Source of the DNA: Altererythrobacter sp. C41
GTDB lineage: Bacteria > Pseudomonadota > Alphaproteobacteria > Sphingomonadales > Sphingomonadaceae
Direction of reading: 5' to 3'
DNA: 64,000 nt
Assembly: GCF_016803135.1 (NCBI RefSeq)
Contig: NZ_JAEVFE010000001.1
Span: forward strand, 186,001 to 250,000
Part shown: positions 42,882 through 53,680 of the stretch, one piece after another
Layout: the number at the start of each line of letters is the position of its first letter
How positions within the stretch are numbered: the stretch's first letter is position 1
Made by a program: the position numbers and the translations under genes
Notes under the pieces: model-generated
Seen by the model: the letters and a program-made list of their open reading frames with translations, nothing else
The model's database searches: none
What the model was told of the DNA's origin: nothing

Positions 42882-45395
42882 TTGGTGGCAGCATCGAAGG
42901 CAATTGCGGCGCCTCGCCGCGGAGTTGCGCCATATGGGGACCGGCACGATGTCTCGGCTCTCGAAGAACTCTCGCCGACGCACCCTGCGAGCACGATCCT
43001 CGACTTCGCGACAGCGTGCGTCTTCGCCGTGGATGCGAACTGGCGATTCACTTACCTGAACAAGCCGGCCTGCGACGAAATCGCCGCGGGCGGGTCGCTC
43101 CTGCGCAAATCGTTGTGGGCGGAATTTCCGGAGCTGCTCGGAACCGAAGTCGAACGGCAATACCGCGCGGCAATGGCGACGCGGCGCGAGGCCCGCCTCG
43201 AGGCTTACTATGGCCCACTCGGCGGTTGGTACGAGATCGCCGTCGCTCCGCTTGCAGAGGGAGGGCTTGCGGTCTGGTTCCGTCGCATCGACGATCGCAA
43301 GAAGGCCGAGGAGGAATTGCGCCGTGCCGAGGAACGGTACCGGCTTGCCGCTTCGGCCGCCACCGATCTGGTCCTGGACTGGAATCTGGAGACCGGTCAG
43401 GTCGTGCTCTGGGAATCGCTCCAGTCGGACTTCGGTTTCGGCGATGGTGTCGTCCGGTCGCGCCGATGGTGCGCTGAGCGGGTGCATCCGGCAGACCGGT
43501 CAGAGGTTCTAGCCGAAATCCGGCGATGCTTGAAAACCGGCGAGCGCTTCGTGTGCGAAATGCGGCTCCGCAAAGCCGACGGGACTTATGCCGACGTGCG
43601 GCAGACCGGCGTGGTGCAGTGCGATGCCCGCGGAAAGCCTCTCCGCATGATCGTCGCGATGCGGGACGTTTCACAGCAGAACCGGGCCAACAACGCGATC
43701 CGGCGCCGCACCGCTCAGCTTGCCAACATCTTCTCGCAGGCATTGGTCGGCATTCTCGAGAGCGGCCCGGACGGGCGCGCGCGGCTGGTCAACGCGCGCT
43801 TTTGCGAAATCCTAGGCCGCGGCGAGAACGAGGTGCTTGGGGTCGACGTCATGGACTTCACGCACCCCGACGATCTGGCGTGGAACAACGCCTTCCTCGG
43901 CAAGCAGCGCAAGGACGGCGAGGCCTTCCAGATCGAGAAGCGCTACGTCCGTCCGGACGGAACGATTGTCTGGTGCCGCGTCAGCGTATCGTTCGTCTGC
44001 GCGCCGGCCGGCGAGATCGAAAGCTCGATCGTCGTTGCCGAGGACATCACCCAGCAGCGCGAGATCAACGAACGCCTGAAATGGGCGAGCGAGCACGACG
44101 CGCTGACCGGATTGCCCAATCGCCGCGCATTCGATGCGCGCCTGCAGGCGGCCACGATCCGCGCGATGCATAACCGCGGCACGGTCGGGTTGCTTCTGCT
44201 CGACCTCGACCACTTCAAGCACGTCAACGACAGCGCGGGTCACGCGGCCGGCGATGAACTGCTGCAGGAGATCGGCGATCGGCTCGGCAAATGCCTGCGG
44301 CATACCGATCTTGCAGCGCGTCTCGGGGGCGACGAGTTCGCGATCCTGGTCGAGCATTGCCGCGGAAGTACCGACCTCGCCGCGCTGGGCAACGAAATCC
44401 GCAAGCACTTGCGACGCCCGTTTCGGATCGACGGACGAACGATCAACGTCGACGTGAGCATCGGTGGAGCGGTATTTCCGGTGGATGCGGAAAGCGCGAA
44501 CGAGCTGTTCAAGCACGCCGACGTTGCGCTCTACGCTCTCAAGGGCAGCGGTCGGGGCGGGACCGGGATGTTCCGCCGGGAGATGCTGGAGCAGGCACTC
44601 GTCGTCGCCACTCAGCTCGATCTCGCGCGATCCGCCGTCTCGGACCGCACGGTCGACCCGCACTATCAGCCGAAGGTGGATCTGTGCACCGGCCGGATCG
44701 TGGGCTTCGAAGCGCTGCTTCGATGGCATCACGAAGGGCGAGGGCTGCAGCCGCCCGATTCCGTATCCGAAGCCTTCCGCGACTACGAGCTGGCGTCGAA
44801 GATCGGCGAACTCGTGCAGCGGCGGGTATTCGCCGATTTGCGCGAATGGCTGGGGCAGGGCCTCCGCGTCGGCCGCATCGCCGTCAATGCGGCGCCCGCG
44901 GAATTTCTCCGCGACGACTTCGCTGAGCGGTTGCTGGGGCGATTGCGGGAACATGACGTTCCTCCTGCGCTCATCGAGGTCGAAGTGACCGAGCACGTCT
45001 TTCTGGACCGGTGCGCGGGCTTCGTCGGCCGCGCTCTCGAGGTGCTCAGCCGCGCCGGCGCGCACATCGCGCTCGACGACTTCGGCACCGGCTATTCCTC
45101 GCTCTCGCACTTGCGGGATTTCCCGGTCGACCTGGTTAAGATCGATCGCTCGTTCGTGGAGAAGGTGGCGACCGATCCCGACATGCGCGCGATCGTCGCG
45201 GCTATCGCCGCACTGGCGCGAAGCCTGCGCCTATCGGTGGTCGCGGAAGGCATCGAAACCGAACAGCAAAGGCGCATCCTGCTCGAGCAGGGATGTTCGC
45301 TGGGTCAGGGCTACTACTTCGGCCGTGCGATCGCGGCAGACCGTGTGCCCGCACTTGTCGACACTCGCCGGACCGCAGGCTTTCCGAGCATGTGA
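42882..45395 (+). CDS. PAS-PAS-PAS-GGDEF-EAL cyclic-di-GMP protein
   Basis: An 837-residue soluble signalling protein expected to make and/or break down c-di-GMP. Three PAS-like domains span about residues 35-140, 150-275 and 280-400. The diguanylate cyclase domain has the intact GGDEF signature near residues 481-485, with an RxxD inhibitory site (RHTD) five residues before it. The phosphodiesterase domain has the EAL motif in GFEALLRW near residue 608, plus DDFGTGYSSL, KIDRSF and EGIE; QGYYFGR closes it. In NAAPAEF the usual NxS is altered. The start is TTG 42882 or GTG 42885, the latter better spaced from AGGAA at 42873. Confidence 0.95.
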   Translation: MVAASKAIAAPRRGVAPYGDRHDVSALEELSPTHPASTILDFATACVFAVDANWRFTYLNKPACDEIAAGGSLLRKSLWAEFPELLGTEVERQYRAAMATRREARLEAYYGPLGGWYEIAVAPLAEGGLAVWFRRIDDRKKAEEELRRAEERYRLAASAATDLVLDWNLETGQVVLWESLQSDFGFGDGVVRSRRWCAERVHPADRSEVLAEIRRCLKTGERFVCEMRLRKADGTYADVRQTGVVQCDARGKPLRMIVAMRDVSQQNRANNAIRRRTAQLANIFSQALVGILESGPDGRARLVNARFCEILGRGENEVLGVDVMDFTHPDDLAWNNAFLGKQRKDGEAFQIEKRYVRPDGTIVWCRVSVSFVCAPAGEIESSIVVAEDITQQREINERLKWASEHDALTGLPNRRAFDARLQAATIRAMHNRGTVGLLLLDLDHFKHVNDSAGHAAGDELLQEIGDRLGKCLRHTDLAARLGGDEFAILVEHCRGSTDLAALGNEIRKHLRRPFRIDGRTINVDVSIGGAVFPVDAESANELFKHADVALYALKGSGRGGTGMFRREMLEQALVVATQLDLARSAVSDRTVDPHYQPKVDLCTGRIVGFEALLRWHHEGRGLQPPDSVSEAFRDYELASKIGELVQRRVFADLREWLGQGLRVGRIAVNAAPAEFLRDDFAERLLGRLREHDVPPALIEVEVTEHVFLDRCAGFVGRALEVLSRAGAHIALDDFGTGYSSLSHLRDFPVDLVKIDRSFVEKVATDPDMRAIVAAIAALARSLRLSVVAEGIETEQQRRILLEQGCSLGQGYYFGRAIAADRVPALVDTRRTAGFPSM

Positions 45396-45412
45396 GCTGC
45401 TTGATCGCGGCG

Positions 45413-45489
45413 TGGTGCGCCCGACAGGATTCGAACCTGTGGCCCCCAGATTAGGAATCTGGTGCTCTATCCAACTGAGCTACGGGCGC
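45413..45489 (-). tRNA. tRNA-Arg (anticodon CCU)
   Basis: The minus strand folds into a complete cloverleaf: acceptor stem GCGCCCG/CGGGCGC, D-arm starting TAGCTCAGTTGG, anticodon stem CCAGA/TCTGG with loop TTCCTAA (anticodon CCT at plus-strand 45453-45455), T-arm with GGTTCGAATCC, discriminator A and an encoded CCA end. It reads the AGG codon, rare in such GC-rich genomes. No integrase gene or duplicated 3' end is next to it. Confidence 0.97.
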
Positions 45490-45577
45490 CCCGCAGCGCG
45501 CTTTAGGGTCGCGCGCGCAGTGCTGCAAGAACTACGCGGAGGCTGGCCGGTGACGTGAGCGAGGCCAGCGCCGCACA

Positions 45578-46144
45578 TCAGCCTTTCGCGGCGTGTTCGG
45601 CGCGGGCGATTTCGTGCAGCCAGTCGGCGTGGCGAGGGGCCTTCTTGGTTTGCGACCATTCCTCGAGCATCGGCATCGCGACCCGCTTGAGTTCGGCATA
45701 TTGCTCGTCGGTGCCGATGTCGGCGGCGAGCTCCACGCGGTGGCCATTGGGATCGAAGAAATAGATCGACTTGAAGATGCCGTGATGCGTCGGGCCGAGC
45801 ACGTCGATGCCGAGGCCTTCGATATGGTCCTTGGCCGCGAGCAGTTCCTCTTCCGAGCCGACCTTGAACGCCAGGTGCTGGACCCAGGCCGGCGTGTTCT
45901 CGTCGCGGCCCATGTCCTTCTGCTGGGGCAGTTCGAAGAATGCGAGGACGTTGCCGTTACCCGCGTCGAGGAACACGTGCATGTAAGGATCGTATTCGCC
46001 GGTCGATGGCACATGGTCTTCGGAGAAGGCACTGACATATTCCATGCCGAGTACCTTCTCGTACCATTCGACCGTCTCTTTCGCGTCTTTGCAACGATAG
46101 GCGGCGTGATGGACTCCGCCGAGCTTGATCGGGTGTTTGCTCAT
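45578..46144 (-). CDS. VOC-fold (glyoxalase/dioxygenase superfamily) protein
   Basis: A 188-residue vicinal-oxygen-chelate protein with paired beta-alpha-beta units. Likely metal ligands are His12 or His13 (GGVHHAAY), the Glu of LAFFELP, the His of VQHLAF and the Glu of HRVELA. It begins MSKHPIKLGGVHHAAYRCKD. The substrate is unknown. It lies 24 bp after the end of hppD on the same strand, so it is probably co-transcribed and may act in aromatic amino-acid breakdown or as a lactoylglutathione-lyase-like enzyme. Confidence 0.88.
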   Translation of the reverse strand: MSKHPIKLGGVHHAAYRCKDAKETVEWYEKVLGMEYVSAFSEDHVPSTGEYDPYMHVFLDAGNGNVLAFFELPQQKDMGRDENTPAWVQHLAFKVGSEEELLAAKDHIEGLGIDVLGPTHHGIFKSIYFFDPNGHRVELAADIGTDEQYAELKRVAMPMLEEWSQTKKAPRHADWLHEIARAEHAAKG

Positions 46145-46168
46145 CGCTGACCTCTCAACCTGACTTCT

Positions 46169-47269
46169 CTACTCCGCGGGTTCCTCGACCTTGAGTGCGC
46201 CGCGCTTGATCTGGTCGCGCTCCATCGATTCGAACAGCGCCTTGAAGTTGCCTTCGCCGAAGCCTTCGTCGCCCTTGCGCTGGATGAATTCGAAGAACAC
46301 CGGGCCGACCTGCGCCTCCGCGAAAATCTGCAGGAGCAGACGCGGACGGCCGCCTTCGGTCGTGCCGTCGAGGAGGATGCCACGAGCCTTCAGCGCCTCG
46401 GCGTCCTCGCCGTGGCCGGGCAGGCGCTCGTCGAGCATTTCGTAGTACGTGGCGGGCGGCGCGGTCATGAAGGGCACGCCGAGCTGCTTGAGCTTGTCCC
46501 AGCATGCGACGAGGTCGTCGCAGATGAGTGCGATGTGCTGGATGCCTTCGCCGTTGAACTCGCGCAGATACTCCTCGATCTGACCCTTGCCGCCTTCGCC
46601 TTCCTCGTTGAGCGGGATGCGGATCTTGCCGTCGGGCGCGGTCAGCGCCTTCGAGGTCAGGCCGGTATATTCGCCCTTGATGTCGAAGTAGCGGATTTCC
46701 TGGAAGTTGAAGAGCGTCTCGTAGTAGTCCGCCCAGTACTTCATGCGTCCGCCGTAGACGTTGTGCGTCAGGTGATCGATCAGCTTGAAGCCGGCACCAA
46801 CCGGGTGCTTCTCGACGCCTGGCAGGTATTCGAAGTCGATGTCGTAGATCGACAGGCCATCGCCTTCCTCGCTCTCATAACGATCGACGAGATAGAGAAT
46901 CGCGCCGCCGATCCCGCGGATCGCAGGCAGGCGCAGTTCCATCGGGCCGGTTTCGACGTGAACCGGCTCGGCGCCCTTGTCCATCAGGTGCTGCCAGGCT
47001 TTGGCAGCGTCCCTCACGCGGAAGGCCATGCCGCAGGCTGAGGCGCCATGCTCGCGGGCGAAATACCAGGCCGCGCTTCTGGGCTCGTAATTGGTGACCA
47101 GGTTGATCCCGCCCTGGCGCCAGAGGTGCACGTCCTTGCTGCGGTGGGTGGCCACGTGGGTGAAACCCATGGCTTCGAACACCGGTTCGAGAACGCCCTT
47201 TTCCGGCGCGCAGAATTCCACGAACTCGAAGCCATCGAGGCCGGCGGGGTTTTCGAACAGGTCGGGCAT
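46169..47269 (-). CDS. hppD: 4-hydroxyphenylpyruvate dioxygenase
   Basis: A non-haem iron dioxygenase that converts 4-hydroxyphenylpyruvate to homogentisate in tyrosine catabolism. The 366-residue, two-domain VOC protein has the 2-His-1-Glu facial triad in [21 protein letters not shown] and FFEFIQRKG. The conserved C-terminal [13 protein letters not shown] helix that closes the active site is present. ATG 47269 is preceded by GAGGAGA. A 22-bp palindrome lies just upstream of the ribosome site and is a good operator candidate. Homogentisate dioxygenase and fumarylacetoacetase are not in the window. Confidence 0.97.
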   Translation of the reverse strand: MPDLFENPAGLDGFEFVEFCAPEKGVLEPVFEAMGFTHVATHRSKDVHLWRQGGINLVTNYEPRSAAWYFAREHGASACGMAFRVRDAAKAWQHLMDKGAEPVHVETGPMELRLPAIRGIGGAILYLVDRYESEEGDGLSIYDIDFEYLPGVEKHPVGAGFKLIDHLTHNVYGGRMKYWADYYETLFNFQEIRYFDIKGEYTGLTSKALTAPDGKIRIPLNEEGEGGKGQIEEYLREFNGEGIQHIALICDDLVACWDKLKQLGVPFMTAPPATYYEMLDERLPGHGEDAEALKARGILLDGTTEGGRPRLLLQIFAEAQVGPVFFEFIQRKGDEGFGEGNFKALFESMERDQIKRGALKVEEPAE

Positions 47270-47285
47270 GAACGTGGTCTCCTCT

Positions 47286-47307
47286 ATTGGTTTCAAGTGT
47301 AACCAAT
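47286..47307 (-). promoter_or_regulatory. palindromic operator candidate upstream of hppD
   Basis: ATTGGTT (47286-47292) and AACCAAT (47301-47307) are perfect inverted copies; counting the middle, nine of eleven base pairs match. It begins 17 bp upstream of the hppD ATG, so a bound protein would block transcription or transcript elongation. The size and symmetry suit a dimeric winged-helix regulator of MarR or Lrp/AsnC type. No regulator gene is in the neighbourhood. Confidence 0.6.
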
Positions 47308-47455
47308 TCGATCCGATTCCGCAAGGGGAGGACATGTCGGATAACGCGCAGGAGGCGCTGTGGGGCTCGCGCGAAAGCATCGGATCGTCGCAAATGGGTG
47401 ATGATCGCGGACAAACCGCTTGAATCGCGGCATTAACTGTGATTCTGTCGCTCTC

Positions 47456-47779
47456 GTGACGAGAGCAGGGCACAAGATCACTTTGCCGAAGGAGCAATTG
47501 ACGCAAGGGCTGGCCCTGGCGCTTCTCCTGCTGCTCATGGGCCTGGCCATCGCGGGGCCGAGCGGATTGCTTGCCTGGGGCGAGAACGAGCAGTTGCTGG
47601 GCAAGCACCAAGCGCGCATCGCGAAGCTGACGGAAGAGCGCGACGCGCTCCGCAACCGGGTCAGGCTGCTGGATCCGGCCCACGCCGATCCCGACCTCGT
47701 GGGCGAGCAGTTGCGCCGGAACTTCAACGTGGTGCATCCGGACGAGGTCGTCCTGATCCTGGAGCCCGAAGGCGAGTAG
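47456..47779 (+). CDS. ftsB: FtsB/DivIC-type septum formation protein
   Basis: A 107-residue bitopic protein: one membrane helix ([20 protein letters not shown]) followed by a coiled coil ([20 protein letters not shown]) and a short conserved end ([19 protein letters not shown]). It matches FtsB, which links FtsL and FtsQ in the divisome and positions septal peptidoglycan synthesis. The start is uncertain: GTG 47456 is my choice, with TTG 47420 and TTG 47498 as alternatives, the last having GAAGGAG just before it but too close. It is divergent from hppD. Confidence 0.8.
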   Translation: MTRAGHKITLPKEQLTQGLALALLLLLMGLAIAGPSGLLAWGENEQLLGKHQARIAKLTEERDALRNRVRLLDPAHADPDLVGEQLRRNFNVVHPDEVVLILEPEGE

Positions 47780-47930
47780 GCCTCTGCGGGCACTCTCCGC
47801 GCCGCCGGGAATTTCGTATTCATCTGCAGTCCGGGGCGTTGCACCTGCGCGCCGCTTGCGCCTATAGGCGCGGCATGCCGCGCGATGCGGCGCACCTCCC
47901 CAGGTGATCGCCACAACCGAGGAAAGAGAA

Positions 47931-49022
47931 TTGGCCAGAACCGCCAAGACCCGCAAGACGCCCGCGAAAAGCCAGCAGCAGGGCGGCCCGTCAGACAATT
48001 CCGATTTCGCGCTGCACAGTCTGCAGGAAGCTTTCGAGAAGGCGAAGACCTACGACGCCTCGGAAGACGAGATGATGGAATTCTACCGGCAGATGCTGCT
48101 CATCCGCCGGTTCGAGGAGAGAGCGGGGCAGCTCTACGGCCTGGGCCTGATCGGCGGCTTCTGCCACCTCTATATCGGGCAGGAAGCGGTTGCGATCGGT
48201 CTCCAGAGCGCGCTCGACAACGACAAGGACAGCGTGATCACCGGCTACCGCGATCACGGCCACATGCTGGCTTACGGCATCGATCCGAAGGTCATCATGG
48301 CCGAGCTGACAGGGCGCCAGGCCGGCATCTCCAAAGGCAAGGGCGGCTCGATGCACATGTTCAGCACCGAGCATAAGTTCTACGGCGGGCACGGCATCGT
48401 CGGCGCGCAGGTCGCGCTGGGCGGCGGGCTTGCGCTCGCGCACAAGTACAACGAGGACGGCGGCCTGTGCCTCGCCTATTTCGGCGACGGCGCGGCGAAC
48501 CAGGGGCAGGTCTACGAGACCTTCAACATGGCCTCGCTGTGGAAGCTGCCGATCGTGTTCGTGATCGAAAACAACCAGTACGCCATGGGCACCAGCACCG
48601 TGCGGTCGAGCGCCGAGACCGAATTCTATCGCCGCGGCACCGCGTTCCGCATTCCCGGCATGGACGTGAACGGCATGGACGTGCTCGAGGTGCGCGCCGC
48701 GGCGGAAGTCGCGTTCAAGCATGTGCGCGAAGGCAACGGGCCGGTGCTGATGGAGCTCAACACCTATCGCTATCGCGGCCACTCGATGTCCGACCCGGCG
48801 AAGTACCGCACGCGCGAGGAAGTACAGGACGTGCGCGAGCACAAGGATCCGATCGAGGGCCTGAAGAAAGTGCTCGTCGACAAGGGCAAGAGCGAGGACG
48901 ACCTGAAGGCGATCGACAAGGAGATTCGCAAGATCGTGTCAGAAGCGGCTGATTTCTCGGAAAACTCTCCCGAGCCGGAGGCGAGCGAACTCTACACCGA
49001 CGTGCTGGTGGAGGAGTACTGA
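47931..49022 (+). CDS. pdhA: pyruvate dehydrogenase E1 component, alpha subunit
   Basis: With PdhB it decarboxylates pyruvate using thiamine diphosphate. The TPP-binding motif is clear: [15 protein letters not shown] followed by [18 protein letters not shown], with the phosphorylation-loop region [16 protein letters not shown] chose TTG 47931 (363 residues), because GAGG at 47919-47922 is well placed and the protein then starts with the basic Ala/Lys/Thr-rich tail common in this group; GTG 47904 is possible. The gene is 3 bp upstream of pdhB. Confidence 0.96.
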   Translation: MARTAKTRKTPAKSQQQGGPSDNSDFALHSLQEAFEKAKTYDASEDEMMEFYRQMLLIRRFEERAGQLYGLGLIGGFCHLYIGQEAVAIGLQSALDNDKDSVITGYRDHGHMLAYGIDPKVIMAELTGRQAGISKGKGGSMHMFSTEHKFYGGHGIVGAQVALGGGLALAHKYNEDGGLCLAYFGDGAANQGQVYETFNMASLWKLPIVFVIENNQYAMGTSTVRSSAETEFYRRGTAFRIPGMDVNGMDVLEVRAAAEVAFKHVREGNGPVLMELNTYRYRGHSMSDPAKYRTREEVQDVREHKDPIEGLKKVLVDKGKSEDDLKAIDKEIRKIVSEAADFSENSPEPEASELYTDVLVEEY

Positions 49023-49025
49023 GCC

Positions 49026-50429
<1,404 letters not shown>

Positions 50430-50442
50430 CGTGCGGCGGCGC

Positions 50443-51126
50443 TCATCCGAGCGTCGCCACCCCGTCATACACGTTGCAGTCGGCGGTCGCGTCGGGGTTT
50501 CCGGAATCGTGCTGGTAGACCTGCGACAGATCGCGATTGTCGCGCACGTTGAAGGCGGCTGTGGCGGTTATCTTGTCCGCATGGGTGAAGGCCTGTGAAA
50601 TCAGCGGCTGATAGTCGTAGACGACCTCGACGAACATCACCGCCTCCCCGTCGAACGCGATGATCTCCTCACCGGGTGGCCCCATGCCGGGGATGGCGCT
50701 CATCAGGCCGTCGCCGGCGTGCCCGTAGCTCGAGGTGTGAACCAGTTCGCCCTTGCACCGCTGCCAGTGGATGTACTGCTGGTCGTCGGTTCCCGGAACC
50801 ACCTCGAGGCTGGAGAGAATCACCCGTCCGTGCTTGTAGAGGTCGAAGTTGCCGGCCTGGACGTGAGCGCCGTAGAGCACGTCGTTGAGGTCGGTCTCGT
50901 AGAGCTTGGTTTCGCCGAGCAGCGAGTTCTCGCCCACGCGTGAGGCATTGTCGGCGACCAGCACCGCGATCTGGCTGATGCGCATCTGCACGACCGCGCG
51001 ATGCGCCGACTCCACACCCCAGAGGCCGGCCGTCATCACCAGCGGTGCGGCGAGCGCGAATTCGGTGAGCGCGGCGCCCGCTGTCGAGCGGCGCAGGCGC
51101 GCGACGAGGGCGCGGAACGGCGTCAT
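50443..51126 (-). CDS. TadF-like pilus assembly protein, copy 1
   Basis: A 227-residue protein with an N-terminal prepilin-like hydrophobic helix (TAGAALTEFALAAPLVMTAG) and a long extracytoplasmic domain, as in TadE/TadF minor pseudopilins of Flp (tight adherence) systems. The block VILSSLEVVPG and IHWQRC is shared with the second copy at 53681-54343. It overlaps the upstream TadE gene by 4 nt (ATGA). It is the last gene of the first three-gene cassette. No Tad secretion ATPase or Flp pilin lies in the window. Confidence 0.85.
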   Translation of the reverse strand: MTPFRALVARLRRSTAGAALTEFALAAPLVMTAGLWGVESAHRAVVQMRISQIAVLVADNASRVGENSLLGETKLYETDLNDVLYGAHVQAGNFDLYKHGRVILSSLEVVPGTDDQQYIHWQRCKGELVHTSSYGHAGDGLMSAIPGMGPPGEEIIAFDGEAVMFVEVVYDYQPLISQAFTHADKITATAAFNVRDNRDLSQVYQHDSGNPDATADCNVYDGVATLG

Positions 51127-51710
51127 GCGCAGTTCCGGATCAGCGAAGAGACGGCTTGCTCGCCGTACGGCTGATTACGCAGCACCGTCGTCGCCTGCGT
51201 TGTGAACGTGTCCGGCATGCCGACGAAGGCAGTGATGGCGAAGGCGCGCTGGTAGCTAACGGTCACCACGTAGAGCACCGCGTCGCGGGCGCCGCCGAGA
51301 CCTTCAGCGCCGCGATCCTCGTCCCACGCGCCATTGCCGTTCACATCCTCGAACGGCTCGCCGTCGTTGCACTTGCCGTTACCGTCGACGTCGCTGAAAT
51401 CCTCAGGCCGGGCGACGTCGGAGAAACGGGCGTAGGCCTTGCGCGAGAAGGTCACCTCCGCGCTGGGCACGATGGCATGGACGGCGTCGATCACCCGCGC
51501 GTCGATCTCATCCATCCGCGAATGCGCGCCTTCGATGCCGGAATCGCGCGCCGCCTGCTGGATCGCGCCCTGGAGCTGTGACTGGACGTAGTAGTTGTAG
51601 CCCATGTCGAACATGCCGAGCAGCATCAGCAGCAGCACGGGCGCGACCAGCGCGAATTCGACCAGGGTGGCGCCGTCCCGATCGGCGAGGAGGTTGCGCA
51701 GCGGCGTCAT
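51123..51710 (-). CDS. TadE-like pseudopilin, copy 1
   Basis: A 195-residue protein with the TadE signature DRDGATLVEFALVAPVLLLM at the N-terminus, including the Glu at the +5-like position, followed by QSQLQGAIQQAARD. About residues 100-135 contain aspartate-rich loops DVDGNGKCNDGE and DVNGNGAWDED, which look like calcium-binding (EF-hand or thrombospondin type 3) loops. It overlaps both neighbours by 4 nt. It is clearly paralogous to the gene at 54334-54930. Confidence 0.87.
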   Translation of the reverse strand: MTPLRNLLADRDGATLVEFALVAPVLLLMLLGMFDMGYNYYVQSQLQGAIQQAARDSGIEGAHSRMDEIDARVIDAVHAIVPSAEVTFSRKAYARFSDVARPEDFSDVDGNGKCNDGEPFEDVNGNGAWDEDRGAEGLGGARDAVLYVVTVSYQRAFAITAFVGMPDTFTTQATTVLRNQPYGEQAVSSLIRNCA

Positions 51711-53605
51711 CGACTCACTCGCAAGTCGCTCATGCTCTCGGCGATCGCGGCGAACGAGGCGTTGAGCTCGGCTGCGTCGGCAGCTTCGAAGTAGCGGCCT
51801 TCGCCTGCGCAGTTCTTCATCACGTCGGTCAGCGCGATGCCGAAGCCGATGACCCAGACGGTGACGTTCTTCCTGCGCACTTCACTGCAAGCGAAGGCGA
51901 AGCGTCTCTCAACGGTTTCGGCCAGGGAGAGCGGAGAGTCCGGCGACCACCGCCGCTGGTCGAGCGGCTCGAAGCCGTAGCTGGAATAGCTGAGGTCGAG
52001 CGGCGCGGTCTCGCCGTCGGTCAGGAAGATCAGATGGCGGCTAGTCACGGAATTGACGGCGTCCGCATTCTCGGCGGCGAACAGGCCGGTCGGAGAGATC
52101 AGGCGGCCGCCCCAGATCATTCCGATGTCGTGGTAAGTGCTGCCTTCCGCCCGCAACGTTTCGAGATAGTCCTGCAACTCGTCCGCCGTCATTTCCGACA
52201 GCTTGCGCGAAGGCGCGGGGCACGCTGCGGTTTCGAGGCCCACCGGGGAAACATACTCCTCGCCGGTGATCTTTTCGTTGGTCTGGAACTTTCCCTTGCC
52301 GTTCCACTGAAGGGCGCGGCCGTAAATGTAGGAGGGGATCATCGGGCGCCACTGCGTCGCCGGGTTGCCGCTGCTCGGAACCCGGTCGAGGTCGAGGTCG
52401 AGCGCGCGGCCGAGATCCACCGCGCTGTAATTGCCGATCTCGTAGGTATCGCGCTCTTCGATGCAGCCGTTTGCGATATTCCGCCAATCGGACACGTCGT
52501 ATTCGATCTGCGCGTATCGCCACTCTTTCTCGCTCGTCAGCGAGGGTTCCTGAACCCTTTTGTAGGTGTCCACATAGTTGTTGTACGTGTGCTGGCGCAC
52601 GATGCAGGTCGTGTCGTCGAGCACCGTCGAGTAACTCTGGCCGGTGCGCGTTCGGACGTAAGTCCATTCCTTGCGCACGCCCTCTCTCGGCTCGACGACG
52701 GGCGTCTCCTCGTATGCCGTCTGCTCCTCCTTCGTGGTCACATTGCTGCCGGGACGGGACGGGCAGTGATAACCATCGAGCTCGGTGAAGCTTGCCTTGT
52801 AGGACTCGTACTCGGTGACCTTGACGTCGCCCGAGACTTTCGTCGCACCGGTCGTATAGGTGCGGGTGGTCGGGTTCTTGCGATCGGCGACTTGCTCGCG
52901 CGATTGATAGCTCCACGTCCCGGTCACCCATTCGTCGCGCAGCAGATGGCCCACGCGGACGTTGGTCGAATAGGGCACGAAGCCGTAGCGGATGCGCGAA
53001 CCCGCCTGCGACGCGGCCGCGAGCTGCGCGTGGAAGTTCGCGACCGTCTGCTTCATCGCGTCGAGCCGCGACTGCGCTTCGCCTGGATTGTGCTCTGCCA
53101 TCGAGCCGGTGACGTCGAGCACCATCATCACGTCGGTATTGGCGAAGTCGATCTGCGCCTCGCACTCGACGCTTACCGGGACAACCGTGAAGTCGAAGAT
53201 CTGCATGATCGTGGTGGGGACGCTTACAGTGGCCACGCCGGAGATCGCGAGATCCTCCTCCAGCGTCATCACGAAATCGCGGTCCTCGGTGCCGTACGAG
53301 CCCGAGCGGAAGTTAATGTTGAAAAAGCGTTGTCCGGTCTCGGCGACGTCAGGCGAGATCTCTCCGGTCACCGCCGCTTGCGCCCCCAGCCGCTTGCGCG
53401 CCGCGAGCACGCCGGCATCGCACGCCTGCTGCAACCGGCTCTGGCTGAGGTAGGAGCGCCCCATGTCGATCCCGCCGCCGACCATGGCGAGGATCGGCGC
53501 GATCGCTGCGGCGATAATCGCCAGCGTATTGCCCGAGCGATCGCGGCCGAGGCGCGTCAGCATTCCGGCGATGGACCGGCTGGTCGAGGCGAGGCGGTTT
53601 CCCAC
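51707..53605 (-). CDS. TadG-like protein with von Willebrand A domain, copy 1
   Basis: A 632-residue membrane-tethered protein. An N-terminal TadE/TadG helix (SGNTLAIIAAAIAPILAMVG) is followed by QLQQACDAGVLAARK-like sequence, and the vWA domain starts near residue 150 with the MIDAS motif VLDVTGSMAEHN. The conserved IGMIWGGRLISPTGLF and ITDGE-type HLIFLTDGETAP blocks lie in the C-terminal third. Between them is a large insertion rich in Tyr, Thr and Glu (about residues 215-400). Such proteins are thought to help Flp pilus assembly or surface adhesion. It is the first gene of cassette 1. Confidence 0.88.
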   Translation of the reverse strand: MGNRLASTSRSIAGMLTRLGRDRSGNTLAIIAAAIAPILAMVGGGIDMGRSYLSQSRLQQACDAGVLAARKRLGAQAAVTGEISPDVAETGQRFFNINFRSGSYGTEDRDFVMTLEEDLAISGVATVSVPTTIMQIFDFTVVPVSVECEAQIDFANTDVMMVLDVTGSMAEHNPGEAQSRLDAMKQTVANFHAQLAAASQAGSRIRYGFVPYSTNVRVGHLLRDEWVTGTWSYQSREQVADRKNPTTRTYTTGATKVSGDVKVTEYESYKASFTELDGYHCPSRPGSNVTTKEEQTAYEETPVVEPREGVRKEWTYVRTRTGQSYSTVLDDTTCIVRQHTYNNYVDTYKRVQEPSLTSEKEWRYAQIEYDVSDWRNIANGCIEERDTYEIGNYSAVDLGRALDLDLDRVPSSGNPATQWRPMIPSYIYGRALQWNGKGKFQTNEKITGEEYVSPVGLETAACPAPSRKLSEMTADELQDYLETLRAEGSTYHDIGMIWGGRLISPTGLFAAENADAVNSVTSRHLIFLTDGETAPLDLSYSSYGFEPLDQRRWSPDSPLSLAETVERRFAFACSEVRRKNVTVWVIGFGIALTDVMKNCAGEGRYFEAADAAELNASFAAIAESMSDLRVSR

Positions 53606-53680
53606 TCGTCGCTGTTATCGCGGCGGGGTAAGATTATCGTGAACGACTGGGGTTAATTTATTGAGATCATTCGTCTCGGG

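Noticed and set aside
45413-45489. tRNA-Arg(CCU) as an attachment site for an integrated element
   Set aside because: No integrase gene and no repeat of the tRNA 3' end are seen nearby; both sides hold ordinary chromosomal genes.
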